NCBI RefSeq assembly: GCF_900110865.1
Contig: NZ_FOFD01000001.1
Location: 1 to 64,000, forward strand
DNA from: Natrinema salaciae
Lineage (GTDB): Archaea; Halobacteriota; Halobacteria; Halobacteriales; Natrialbaceae
Length of the DNA stretch: 64,000 nt
Direction: 5' to 3'
Part shown: positions 1 through 7,584 of the stretch, in pieces
How positions within the stretch are numbered: the first letter of the stretch is position 1
Layout: each line of letters starts with the position of its first letter
Made by a program: the position numbers and the translations under genes
The notes under the pieces: generated by a model
What the model was told of the DNA's origin: nothing
What the model saw: only the letters and a program-made list of their open reading frames with translations
Database searches by the model: none

Positions 1-706
1 TGAAGACACGGTTGGTCTCGACCTCGGCGTACTAAATTTCGTGTACGACTCCGAAGGTCGCACCATCGACCGTCTCGACTTGTCCGACGACCGAGAGCGT
101 TTGGAACGCGAGCAACGCTCGCTCTCTCGCAAACAGTACGAATCTCAAAACTGGGAGAAACAGCGCCGTCGCGTTGCCAAAGTGCACGCGAGAATGTCGA
201 ACAAGAAGCGTGATTACAAGCACAAAATCGCACACTTCTACGCGACGGAGTACGACGCGGTGTTTGTCGAGGACTTGAACGTGAGGTCGATGCTGGAATC
301 AGATGGCAACGCGCGGAACAAGGCTGAAGTAGGGTGGAGTGATTTCAGAGCGATTCTCGAACACCATTGTGACAAGCACGGAACGCATTACGTCGAAGTG
401 AATCCCAGCGGAACGACGAAGGAATGCGCTGAGTGTGGTGCGGAGTCGGATAAGCCGTTGTGGGTTCGAGAGCATTCGTGCCCATCGTGTGGATTCGAGA
501 CTGATAGGGATTGGAATGCGGCGTTGAACGTGAAATCGCGCGGATTGTCGGAACTAGGAGTGGTTCACTCCAAAGGCACGCCTGTGGAGACTGCTACCTC
601 TGCGGACACTCGTTCTGTGTCTGCAAGTCGCGTCGTAGAAACAGGAAGCTCCGTCCTCAAGGAACGAGTCGCGTTAGCGACGAGTGAGTAGGGCGGAGTA
701 GTTCAC
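1..706 (+). mobile_element. IS200/IS605-type tnpB element, right part only (cut by window edge)
   Basis: This is the 3' part of a tnpB-bearing insertion element. After the tnpB stop the sequence folds: CCGTCCT (651-657) pairs with AGGGCGG (690-696), and inside it GTCGC (668-672) pairs with GCGAC (677-681). It then ends in TCAC at 703-706, which matches the right-end cleavage motif type (TCAC/TCAA) of IS200/IS605 elements. No tnpA is visible; the left end is outside the window. The exact right boundary is inferred from the TCAC motif and from where the neighbouring gene resumes. Confidence 0.75.
2..691 (+). CDS. tnpB: TnpB (IS605 OrfB) RNA-guided nuclease, 5' partial
   Basis: The reading frame is open from base 2, so the start lies upstream of the window; the GTG at 41 is internal, because the residues before it already form the RuvC-I motif GLDLG. 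RuvC-II is the canonical FVEDLNV (visible residues about 88-94, catalytic Glu). A zinc ribbon follows (CAEC and CPSC, residues about 142-163), then DRDWNAALNV with the third catalytic Asp. About 229 residues are visible; full-length TnpBs are about 400, so roughly the C-terminal half is present. All three catalytic acids look intact. In characterised TnpBs the protein uses an RNA from the element's right end to cut the donor site and favour element retention; that role is family knowledge and is not shown here. Confidence 0.92.
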   Translation, partial: EDTVGLDLGVLNFVYDSEGRTIDRLDLSDDRERLEREQRSLSRKQYESQNWEKQRRRVAKVHARMSNKKRDYKHKIAHFYATEYDAVFVEDLNVRSMLESDGNARNKAEVGWSDFRAILEHHCDKHGTHYVEVNPSGTTKECAECGAESDKPLWVREHSCPSCGFETDRDWNAALNVKSRGLSELGVVHSKGTPVETATSADTRSVSASRVVETGSSVLKERVALATSE

Positions 707-1647
707 TTTCGCCGTCGAGCGAGGGCACCAATCGACAGCGTTGCGAGGGCTGCGAGCGCGCCGAATCCGGGCATTTCGTCGTCTCCGCCACCGTCGGTCC
801 CGTCAGTCTGCTCGGTCGCGTTCGTGTCCCCGTTCGAGTCCGTCACGTCCGTGTTCGAGTCGGCGGGCTCGAATCGTTCGTCGGCCGGCGCGTCGAGCTG
901 GAGCACGACGACGACCCCCGCGTGTGTGGCGTTGGTCTCGTAGGTCCAGCCGCCGCCGGCTTCCGCGTAGGGTTCCGCGGCGGTCACGGGATCGATATCC
1001 GTGTCCCAGCCGTCGCCCTCGGGAATCTGTTGGATGTAGCCGACGAGGTCGATTCTGTCCGCGTGCTCGCCGCTGATCTCCGCTTCGCCGTATTCGACGG
1101 TCGCGTCTTCCGGGAGTCCGTGCATCTCGATGCAGTGAGTGTCCATGTAGCCGTCACCCTGTGAGATGTCCGGACTCGTTCCGAACTCGTCGGCGTCGAG
1201 CGGTCGGTCGTAGTGGTCGGTCATGGGGAACTGCACGGTCATCGGGTCCGCGTGCGAGTGCCAGCTCGTGACGTTGTTCGTCGGGATCGTCACGGACGTG
1301 TTCGGCACGGACTCGCCGACGACCGGATCGCCGTTCTCGTTGACGAGCGTGACACAGACCTTCCCGGAGCCATCTCCGAGGTACGGATTCCGGTACTCGT
1401 CGCGCGGGTTCTCGTAGCTGATCCAGCTACCGTCGCTCGCGGCCGCCTCGAAGTACGGATCGCCCTGTTCCGGTGCGGGCTTGACGTATTCAGCCTCCGA
1501 GACGGTCCCGTTCGAATCCGGATCCACGACGCCCGCGGACGCACCCGCCGCACCCGCCGCGACGAGGCTCGCGACCACGGCCAGCCCGAGCCCCAGTGCG
1601 AGCAGCGACTGCCGCCAACTCGGGCCACGTTCTCGAAACCTGGCCAT
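703..1647 (-). CDS. PGF-CTERM surface protein, function unknown
   Basis: A 314-residue secreted protein. The N-terminus is Arg-rich followed by a hydrophobic stretch ending in small residues near 35-40, a typical Sec signal peptide. The C-terminus has an acidic, Thr/Gly/Asp-rich linker, then MPGFG, a hydrophobic helix and ARRRK. This PGF-CTERM signal is processed by archaeosortase A, which replaces the helix with a membrane lipid anchor. The middle (about 60-260) has no domain I recognise; it holds two Cys, several NxT/NxS sequons and His-rich patches. The stop codon is made from the TCA at 703-705, which is also the terminal TCAC of the neighbouring IS element, so the insertion may have replaced the last few codons. 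A TATA-like TATATATG lies near 1762-1770, leaving a leader of about 90 bases if used. Confidence 0.8.
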   Translation of the reverse strand: MARFRERGPSWRQSLLALGLGLAVVASLVAAGAAGASAGVVDPDSNGTVSEAEYVKPAPEQGDPYFEAAASDGSWISYENPRDEYRNPYLGDGSGKVCVTLVNENGDPVVGESVPNTSVTIPTNNVTSWHSHADPMTVQFPMTDHYDRPLDADEFGTSPDISQGDGYMDTHCIEMHGLPEDATVEYGEAEISGEHADRIDLVGYIQQIPEGDGWDTDIDPVTAAEPYAEAGGGWTYETNATHAGVVVVLQLDAPADERFEPADSNTDVTDSNGDTNATEQTDGTDGGGDDEMPGFGALAALATLSIGALARRRK

Positions 1648-1961
1648 GGTTACGTCCCCACCTCGGCTTCGACGGCTGCGGTCTCGATCGTGTGACTGTT
1701 TCGCCTCGACGACTGTCGTCTGGGACTACTGGTCATCGATCCGGAGTATCGGATTCACCGTTCTATATATGAGCCGCGTACTCGAGGAGTAGCGGGTCCC
1801 TACGCCCGGTAGGCGGTCGCTGAAGCGGTCGGCGGTTCCCGAAGGGAGTGGAAAACCGTGGACCCAAACTGGACGCTGGGGCGGTCGGCGACGACGTCGA
1901 CGCGGGAGTACCGAGCAGCGGCGTTCGGGTTCCGTTCCGAACGCCCGTCGCGCTGGTCGAG
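1648..1961. other. Intergenic region, no gene seen
   Basis: About 310 bases lie between the PGF-CTERM gene and the downstream end of the small zinc protein gene. The only clear signal is an AT-rich TTCTATATATGAG near 1761-1773 that could serve as a TATA box. Open frames here have no convincing protein features. Confidence 0.5.
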
Positions 1962-2159
1962 TCAGGTATCGGTGGTGTCCTCGAGAGAAAAATCCGAGAG
2001 CGAGTCGTCGACGGGTGTAAAACACGTACTCCCGCATCGGCACCCGTCTCGGCTGCCGATCGGACGAATCTTGTCTTCGGCGAGTTCGAGTGCGGCGTAG
2101 AGCGCCCCGCACTGCTCGCAGGCAGCGATCGTTCGTCGATTGTCGTCTTGATCACCCAT
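1962..2159 (-). CDS. Small CxxC zinc-ribbon-like protein (65 aa)
   Basis: A 65-residue protein with CEQCG (C14, C17) and a second cluster CRCGSTC (C40, C42, C46), the layout of the many small Cys-rich zinc proteins of haloarchaea. The tail is acidic (DDSLSDFSLEDTTDT). The start at 2159 is chosen because a good TATA box (CATATATCC, 2188-2196) lies about 30 bases upstream, giving an almost leaderless transcript; the longer frame upstream of it looks non-coding. It is convergent with the PGF-CTERM upstream region and divergent from the gene at 2355. Its role is unknown; small proteins of this type often bind nucleic acid or partner proteins. Confidence 0.7.
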   Translation of the reverse strand: MGDQDDNRRTIAACEQCGALYAALELAEDKIRPIGSRDGCRCGSTCFTPVDDSLSDFSLEDTTDT

Positions 2160-2187
2160 TCGCAGTGCGAGTTCGGCGAACGGCCCA

Positions 2188-2196
2188 CATATATCC
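2188..2196 (-). promoter_or_regulatory. TATA box of the 65-aa zinc protein gene
   Basis: CATATATCC on the plus strand (GGATATATG on the coding strand) sits about 30 bases before the ATG at 2159, the expected spacing for a leaderless haloarchaeal transcript. Confidence 0.55.
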
Positions 2197-2354
2197 GCTG
2201 TGAGGCCTCGAGCGGTAACAGTGCTGTTACTCCTGGGGGAACAACACCGACGGACCGCCGGCGTGGATACCGACGGGCTACCGGTCCGGGAGCGTCGCCT
2301 CGCCCCGCGAACGCCGGCCGGTCGCTTTTCCGACGGCTGGTGATAGCTCGGTTT

Positions 2355-2738
2355 ATGGCCGAGGGACCGAACCGCGATCGAGCACAGGACCGGGCGGAGA
2401 AACGGCAATCCGAGCGAGCCGACCACACGGAGTCGATCCTCAAGGACGTCGAACGCCACCTCGGCGAGCTGGAGTATCCGGTCACCAGCGAGGAACTGGC
2501 GACGGAGTACGCGAACGAACCGATCGACATGCCGAACGAGACGGAGTCGCTGGGGAGCGTCTTCGACCGGCTGGTGGGCGAGCAGTTCGATTCGCCCGAG
2601 GAGGTCCGCGAGGCGGCCTACGGCGAACTCACCGGGAAGGCCGGCAGCCCCAACGAGGCCAACGCCGAACGGGAGCTCGGCGAACTGGACGACGACGCAC
2701 AGGAGTCGCGCGGCGAACGCGGGAGCGACGCGTACTGA
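2355..2738 (+). CDS. Conserved haloarchaeal protein, DUF5789-like
   Basis: A 127-residue, highly acidic soluble protein. The core (about 30-100) reads like a small helical domain with motifs LEYPVTSEEL and ANEPIDMPNETESLG, which I recall from the haloarchaeal DUF5789 family; that assignment is from memory and moderate. The N-terminus is charged (RDRAQDRAEKRQ) and the C-terminus acidic and probably disordered. ATG 2355 is chosen because the conserved-looking sequence begins just after it, while the longer upstream frame runs through the promoter of the opposite gene. Function unknown; it is followed 108 bases later by aIF2-beta on the same strand, with its own promoter. Confidence 0.75.
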   Translation: MAEGPNRDRAQDRAEKRQSERADHTESILKDVERHLGELEYPVTSEELATEYANEPIDMPNETESLGSVFDRLVGEQFDSPEEVREAAYGELTGKAGSPNEANAERELGELDDDAQESRGERGSDAY

Positions 2739-2816
2739 CCGGGACGTCGGCGGCGGGTCGAACGCCGTTCGGCCGGTCGCTCGCCGCGCAGTCGGTCGGA
2801 TCGTGATAGCAGAACG

Positions 2817-2824
2817 GATTTACG
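2817..2824 (+). promoter_or_regulatory. TATA box of aIF2-beta gene
   Basis: GATTTACG starts 30 bases before the ATG at 2847, so the mRNA is probably leaderless. Confidence 0.5.
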
Positions 2825-2846
2825 TTCCCGTCGCCTGTTCTCGCGT

Positions 2847-3458
2847 ATGGATTACGAATCGAGTCTCGACCGAGCGATGGAGGACGTTCCCGATATCGGG
2901 GGCGACGAACAGCGGCTACAGATTCCCGACCCGCAGCCACAGAAAGACGGCGCGTTCACGCGGGTGACCAATCTCGACGAGATCGCCGACGTCCTCTCCC
3001 GGGACACCGAGCATCTCCACCGGTTCATCCAGCGCGAACTGGGGACCAGCGGCAAACTCGAGAACGGCCGCGGCCGGTACAACGGGAGCTTCTCCCAGAC
3101 GGACCTCGACGCAGCGATCGACGCCTACGTCGACGAGTACGTTCTCTGTTCGGAGTGTGGGCTGCCGGACACCCGCCTCGTCCGCGAGGACCGGACGCCG
3201 ATGCTGCGCTGTGACGCCTGCGGTGCGTTCCGCCCCGTCACCAAGCGCTCGACCAGTTCCCAGCAGCAACAACAGCAGGACGCCGTCGAGGAAGGGCAGA
3301 CCTACACGGTCGAGATCACCGGGACCGGCCGCAAAGGCGACGGCGTCGCGGAGAAGGGCAGCTACACGATCTTCGTCCCCGGCGCGGAAGAGGGCGACGT
3401 CGTGGACATCTACATCAAGAACATCTCGGGCAACCTGGCGTTCGCCCGGCTCGACTGA
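2847..3458 (+). CDS. Translation initiation factor aIF2 beta subunit with C-terminal TRAM domain
   Basis: A 203-residue protein. Residues 1-95 match the aIF2-beta alpha/beta core (RVTNLDEIADVLSR, then HLHRFIQRELGT). A C4 zinc ribbon follows (C101, C104, C122, C125). Residues 138-144 are a Ser/Gln run, and 146-203 form a TRAM beta-barrel (TYTVEITGTGRKGDGVA ... FVPGAEEGDVVDIYI). aIF2-beta is part of the heterotrimeric factor that delivers initiator Met-tRNA to the ribosome; TRAM domains bind RNA. The fusion to TRAM is, to my knowledge, typical of haloarchaeal beta subunits and absent from eukaryotic ones. It is transcribed alone from the TATA at 2817. Confidence 0.92.
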   Translation: MDYESSLDRAMEDVPDIGGDEQRLQIPDPQPQKDGAFTRVTNLDEIADVLSRDTEHLHRFIQRELGTSGKLENGRGRYNGSFSQTDLDAAIDAYVDEYVLCSECGLPDTRLVREDRTPMLRCDACGAFRPVTKRSTSSQQQQQQDAVEEGQTYTVEITGTGRKGDGVAEKGSYTIFVPGAEEGDVVDIYIKNISGNLAFARLD

Positions 3459-3510
3459 GTCCGGGTTCGATTCGTTCGCCGTTCGCCGAGCGCTCGAGTG
3501 CGGATCGCGA

Positions 3511-3518
3511 AATTAAAG
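3511..3518 (+). promoter_or_regulatory. TATA box of the cobalamin operon
   Basis: AATTAAAG (preceded by A at 3510) lies 32 bases before the GTG at 3543. It is the only clear promoter before the seven-gene cobalamin cluster, supporting one transcript. Confidence 0.5.
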
Positions 3519-3542
3519 TAAACTTGTCCTAGTCACACTGCT

Positions 3543-4184
3543 GTGGGAGTATCGTTTGACCTCTTCGGGACGCTCGTGACCGCCGACCGTCCGGACGATC
3601 CGGCGACAGCCGTCGCGACCGAATTAGCGAAGCGAGACGTCGCCGTCCCCGACGACTGGAGCGCCGCGTACGCGGAGCCACACGTCGACGCACCCGAGGG
3701 TGCGGAAGTACCGCTTCCGGCCCACGTCTCACGCGCGCTCGCGAGCCGCGACGTCGACTACGAGCACAACGCCGCCAGACGGGCCGTCGTCGCGGCGTTC
3801 GATCCGACCGTCGAAACCAGACCGGGCGCGCTCGAGGCCGTCGCCGCCGCCCGGGACCGCGGCCCGGTCGCGATCTGTTCGAACTGCAGCGTACCGGAGC
3901 TGGTCGGGCGGACGCTCGTCAGGTCCGACTTCGAGCGCGACGATTTCGACGCGATCGTCACGAGCGTGGGCTGTGGCTGGCGCAAGCCGGCACCCGAAAT
4001 CTTCGAACTGACCGCGGACGAACTCGGCGTCGCGACTCCCGATCTCGTCCACGTCGGCGACGATCCGGCCGCCGACGGCGGTATCGAATCCGTCGGCGGG
4101 ACGGCGCTACTGCTCGAGGATCTGTCGCTCGCCGACGTGCCGCCGCGACTGGCTGCGCTCGCCGACCGGAGCGGTCATGACTGA
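3543..4184 (+). CDS. HAD-superfamily hydrolase, first gene of the cobalamin operon
   Basis: A 213-residue HAD hydrolase. Motif I is FDLFGTL with nucleophile D6; motif II is ICSNCS (about 117-122); motif III Lys is in GWRKPAPEIF; motif IV is VHVGDDPAADGG. The second Asp of the DxD phosphatase signature is replaced by Phe (D-L-F), as in the haloacid-dehalogenase-like branch, so phosphatase activity cannot be assumed. The GTG start matches the TATA 32 bases upstream. It is followed 33 bases later by cbiB, and from there the genes overlap. No dedicated adenosylcobalamin-phosphate phosphatase is in the cluster, so this enzyme is a candidate for that step, or for clearing a phosphorylated side product; this is inference from position. 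Confidence 0.85.
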   Translation: MGVSFDLFGTLVTADRPDDPATAVATELAKRDVAVPDDWSAAYAEPHVDAPEGAEVPLPAHVSRALASRDVDYEHNAARRAVVAAFDPTVETRPGALEAVAAARDRGPVAICSNCSVPELVGRTLVRSDFERDDFDAIVTSVGCGWRKPAPEIFELTADELGVATPDLVHVGDDPAADGGIESVGGTALLLEDLSLADVPPRLAALADRSGHD

Positions 4185-4217
4185 GCGGTCCGAGTCCGAC
4201 GGTATGGAGGCGTCAAC

Positions 4218-5195
4218 GTGGCGCTGACGACGCTCGCGATCGTCGGGCTCGCGTTCAGTCTCGATCTGCTGATCGGCGAGCCGCCAACCGCCGTCCATCC
4301 GGTGGCGTGGTTCGGCCGACTCGTCGACGTGCTCGATCGGCCGTGGAGCGACGACGAGCGCCGCCAGCGACTGGTCGGCGTCGCCGTCGCCGCCCTCGCC
4401 CCGCTCGTCCCGGCCGCCGTCGCCGCCGGAACCGTTCTCGCGGCGGCGACCGTTCACCCGATGGGCGCTGGCATCGCCGCCGGCCTCGTCCTCTTCCTGA
4501 CGACCAGCCTGCGCACGCTGCTCGAGCTCACCGAGGACGTCGTCGCGGCGACCGAAGCCGACCTCGAGCGGGCCCGCGAACGGGTTCGCGGACTGGTCGG
4601 GCGGGACGCGTCGCCCCTCTCGGCCGGCGAGCTCCGCAGCGCGGCCGTGGAAAGCGCGGCCGAGAACCTCGCAGACGGACTGGTCGCGACGCTGCTGGCG
4701 TTCGCAGCGCTCGCACCGATATCCCTGCCGGCCGCGGCGGCGGCCGCCGCGTGGGTCAAGGGCGTCAACACGCTGGACTCGATGCTCGGCTATCCCTCGA
4801 AACCGCTCGGCACCGCGAGCGCGCGCCTGGACGACCTCGTGATGTTCCTGCCGGCCCGGATCGCCGCGGCCGCCATCGCCCTCGCGGCGGTCGATCCGCT
4901 CGCGGTCGTCCGGGCTCGGCGGTGGGCGCGCGTCCCGCCGTCGCCCAACTCCGGCTGGCCGATGGCGACGCTCGCCTGCGCGCTCGCGGTACGCCTCGAG
5001 AAGCCGACCGTCTACGTCCTCAATCCCGACGCCGAACTCCCGATGCTGGCGGACGGCGAGCGAGCCGTCGCCGTCGTCGGTCGAGCGGCCGTCGTCTCGG
5101 TGATCGTCGCCGTCGCGCTGGCGGTACTCGTCTCGGGCTCGGCGGCGGCGTCGATCGCACCCCGGATCGCGGAGGTGAGCGTCGGATGGCGGTGA
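4218..5195 (+). CDS. cbiB: Adenosylcobinamide-phosphate synthase CbiB
   Basis: A 325-residue integral membrane protein with several hydrophobic helices rich in Ala/Val. Family hallmarks are the early LLIGEPPTAVHPVAWFGR stretch (residues about 14-31), AENLADGLVATL, the VKGVNTLDSMLGYPS loop and PNSGWPMATLACAL near the C-terminus. CbiB attaches the aminopropanol (phosphate) arm, produced by CobD, to adenosylcobyric acid. The GTG at 4218 is used; an upstream ATG at 4204 is in another frame. Its last 10 bases overlap cobS, so the two are translationally coupled. All later steps of nucleotide-loop assembly lie in the same operon. Confidence 0.93.
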   Translation: MALTTLAIVGLAFSLDLLIGEPPTAVHPVAWFGRLVDVLDRPWSDDERRQRLVGVAVAALAPLVPAAVAAGTVLAAATVHPMGAGIAAGLVLFLTTSLRTLLELTEDVVAATEADLERARERVRGLVGRDASPLSAGELRSAAVESAAENLADGLVATLLAFAALAPISLPAAAAAAAWVKGVNTLDSMLGYPSKPLGTASARLDDLVMFLPARIAAAAIALAAVDPLAVVRARRWARVPPSPNSGWPMATLACALAVRLEKPTVYVLNPDAELPMLADGERAVAVVGRAAVVSVIVAVALAVLVSGSAAASIAPRIAEVSVGWR

Positions 5196-5950
5196 GCAGC
5201 CGCTGGATCGGCGCCGTTCGCGGCGGGCTCGGATTTCTGACGCGGCTCCCGGTCGGCTACCGCGACGGCGATTGGGAGGCGTTCCGAGCGACGCCGGCGG
5301 CGTTTCCGCTCGTCGGCCTCGTCGCAGGTGCGCTGGCGGCGCTTCCGCTACTCGCTGCCGAGACGCTCGCAGCGCCGACCGTGGCGCTGGGCTACCTGTG
5401 TGCGGTGTACGCGGTGACGGGCATCCACCACCTCGACGGTGTCGCCGATCTGGGAGATGCGCTGGTGGTACACGGCGACGCGGAGCGCCGCCGCGAGGTG
5501 CTGAAGGACACGACGACCGGCGTCGGCGCGCTGCTTTCGGTGTCGATCACGGTCGTGGCGCTGGCGCTCGGCGGCCTCGGGCTGGCGGCGCTCCCCGTCG
5601 TCGCGGCGGTCGGCGTCGCGATCGGTGCCGAGGTCGGAACGAAACTGGGGATGGCCGGGATGGCCTGCTACGGACGGGCCGCGTCCGACGGGATGGGAAA
5701 GCAGTTCACCGATGCGGCGACCGTCGGGTCGTTCTTCGCTCCCCTGGCCGTCGCGGTGTTCGCCGCGACGGTCGTCTGGCCACACCCCGGTGCAGCCGCT
5801 CTCTTCGGGGCCGTCGCCGGCGGAGGCCTTCCGTGGAACTGGGCGAATCGGTATCTCGGGGGCATCAACGGCGACGTTTTCGGCGCGGCCAACGAGATCG
5901 GCCGCGTCGCCGGCGTCCACCTGGGGGTGATCGCGTGGACGCTGTTGTGA
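5186..5950 (+). CDS. cobS: Adenosylcobinamide-GDP ribazoletransferase CobS
   Basis: A 254-residue polytopic membrane protein. Typical CobS features are the opening GLGFLTRLPVG, FPLVGLVAGAL, the acidic motif HHLDGVADLGDAL (residues about 80-92, metal-binding Asp) and LKDTTTGVGALL. It joins AdoCbi-GDP with alpha-ribazole (phosphate) in the membrane to make cobalamin (phosphate). The ATG at 5186 lies inside the end of cbiB, and its own end overlaps cobY by 16 bases. The order cbiB-cobS-cobY places the membrane synthases next to the nucleotidyltransferase that supplies the GDP-activated substrate. Confidence 0.93.
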   Translation: MAVSSRWIGAVRGGLGFLTRLPVGYRDGDWEAFRATPAAFPLVGLVAGALAALPLLAAETLAAPTVALGYLCAVYAVTGIHHLDGVADLGDALVVHGDAERRREVLKDTTTGVGALLSVSITVVALALGGLGLAALPVVAAVGVAIGAEVGTKLGMAGMACYGRAASDGMGKQFTDAATVGSFFAPLAVAVFAATVVWPHPGAAALFGAVAGGGLPWNWANRYLGGINGDVFGAANEIGRVAGVHLGVIAWTLL

Positions 5951-6537
5951 TGTGTGGCGGGCGGGGAACCCGCCTCGAGAGCTCCCACGAGAAGCCGCTG
6001 TATCCGATCGAGGGGACGGCGATGATCGATCGCGTGCTAGCGGCCCTGCGAGAGAGCCGGATCGAGACCATCCACGCCGCCGTCTCCCCGCACGCGCCGG
6101 AGACGCGAACCCACCTCGAGGGAACCGCCGACGTCTCGACGATCGGGACGGCGGGCGACGGCTACGTGGCCGACCTGCTGACCGTCCTCGAGCGGTCCGA
6201 CGTCTCGCCGCCGGTCCTGACCGTCGCCGCGGACCTGCCGCTGCTCGAGGCGACGGTCGTCGACCGGGTGCTCGCCGCCCACGGCGACGGTGTCGCTTCG
6301 CGGACCGTCTGCGTCCCTGCGGCGCTCAAGCGGCGGCTCGGGGTCAGTATCGACGCGCGACTCGAGCCCGACGACTACCTCGCGCCGACCGGGGTCAACG
6401 TGGTCGGCACGACCGACGAATCCACGACGATGACCGACATCCACTACGATCCACGACTGGCAGTGAACGTGAACCGCCTCGAAGACGCCCGCGTCGCGGC
6501 CGACCGGCTACGACGCCGTTCCGTGGAGGGGCGGTAG
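5935..6537 (+). CDS. cobY: Adenosylcobinamide-phosphate guanylyltransferase CobY
   Basis: A 200-residue nucleotidyltransferase of the archaeal CobY (not CobU) type. It opens with VVMCGGRGTRL (residues 4-14), the GTP-binding signature loop, followed by HEKPLYPIEGTAMIDRV. A later Asp motif TVAADLPLLEA coordinates metal, and NVNRLED resembles the product-binding end. It converts adenosylcobinamide phosphate to AdoCbi-GDP, replacing bacterial CobU in archaea. GTG 5935 is chosen because it places the glycine loop at the usual distance from the N-terminus; it overlaps cobS by 16 bases. The stop is immediately followed by the cobT ATG. Confidence 0.9.
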   Translation: MDAVVMCGGRGTRLESSHEKPLYPIEGTAMIDRVLAALRESRIETIHAAVSPHAPETRTHLEGTADVSTIGTAGDGYVADLLTVLERSDVSPPVLTVAADLPLLEATVVDRVLAAHGDGVASRTVCVPAALKRRLGVSIDARLEPDDYLAPTGVNVVGTTDESTTMTDIHYDPRLAVNVNRLEDARVAADRLRRRSVEGR

Positions 6538-7584
6538 ATGCGTCTCCTCCTCCCCGCTGGAACGACCGAAACCGCGCTGATCGACGGTATCAGCGCCGCC
6601 GGGGCCGCCCCGGAGCTGATGGAACACACCCCTTCGGCGGACGTCGAGATCCTCGAGTACGGGGAGCCGGTCGCGTCGCCGGTGACGCCGGTGAGTCCGA
6701 ACGGCTGTCCGACGCCCGCCGCCGTGACCCGGGCCGTCAGGGAGGTCGTCGGCTTCGACGTGTCGGTGATCGACGCGGGACTCACGCGGTCGACGGCCGC
6801 GCCGACGGTCGACCTCGGCGTCGAGCCGGGGACCGACGTCCGCGAAGGCGTCGCCGTCTCGGACGCGAACGCGGCCTTCGACCGGGGCCACGACTACGGC
6901 GCGAGTCTGCCCGACGACGAGATCATGATCGGCGAGACGGTCCCCGGAGGAACCACCACCGCGCTCGGCCTCCTCACTGCGCTCGGCGAACCGGCCGAAG
7001 TCTCCTCGTCGTTGCCCGAGAACCCGCTCGAGCGCAAGCGACGGGTCGTCGACGATGGGCTGGCCGCCAGCGGACTCGAGCCGGGCGACTGCGAGGGCGA
7101 GCCGCTCGCGGCGATCGAGGCCGTCGGCGATCCCGTCCAGCCGACGGTGGCCGGAATCGCGGCCGGCGCGCTCGAGGCGGGTCTCGAGGTGACGCTGGCC
7201 GGCGGGACCCAGATGGTCGCCGTCGCCGCCGCGTTGCGCCACCGCGGAATCGACGCCCCGCTGTCGATCGCGACCACCTCGTTCGTCGCCGACGAGCGGG
7301 GCGACCGACTCGCCGACGCCTGCGAGCGGTTCGACTGCGAGCTCGCCGTGACCGACCCCGGCTTCGACGAGCGCGACCACGTCGCGATGAACCGCTACTG
7401 CGCCGGCGAGGCCAAGGAGGGCGTCGGCATGGGCGGCGCGCTCTCGCTCGTCCCCGACGGCCGGATGTGCGACGTGCGGGACCGACTCGAGGCAGTCTGT
7501 ACTCGCCTCGGGATCGAGGCCGAGGAGGGGATCGACGACGAGCGCGACGGTGCGGACGCGACGGAGGGGTGCCGTGGACCCTGA
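6538..7584 (+). CDS. cobT: CobT-like nicotinate-nucleotide:base phosphoribosyltransferase (TIGR00303 type)
   Basis: A 348-residue protein of the archaeal CobT-like family (TIGR00303 as I recall). Recognisable segments are GETVPGGTTTALGLL (about 127-141), LAGGTQMVAVAAAL, and EAKEGVGMGGAL near residue 300. The enzyme activates the lower-ligand base by forming alpha-ribazole phosphate from nicotinate mononucleotide and dimethylbenzimidazole or a related base. The ATG directly follows the cobY stop. No base-synthesis genes are nearby, so the base is probably taken up or made elsewhere. The last 11 bases overlap cobD. Confidence 0.88.
   Translation: MRLLLPAGTTETALIDGISAAGAAPELMEHTPSADVEILEYGEPVASPVTPVSPNGCPTPAAVTRAVREVVGFDVSVIDAGLTRSTAAPTVDLGVEPGTDVREGVAVSDANAAFDRGHDYGASLPDDEIMIGETVPGGTTTALGLLTALGEPAEVSSSLPENPLERKRRVVDDGLAASGLEPGDCEGEPLAAIEAVGDPVQPTVAGIAAGALEAGLEVTLAGGTQMVAVAAALRHRGIDAPLSIATTSFVADERGDRLADACERFDCELAVTDPGFDERDHVAMNRYCAGEAKEGVGMGGALSLVPDGRMCDVRDRLEAVCTRLGIEAEEGIDDERDGADATEGCRGP

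Noticed and set aside
1848-2354. N-terminal extension of the DUF5789-like protein.
   Set aside because: It covers the opposite-strand zinc-ribbon gene and its promoter; the conserved part starts at 2355.
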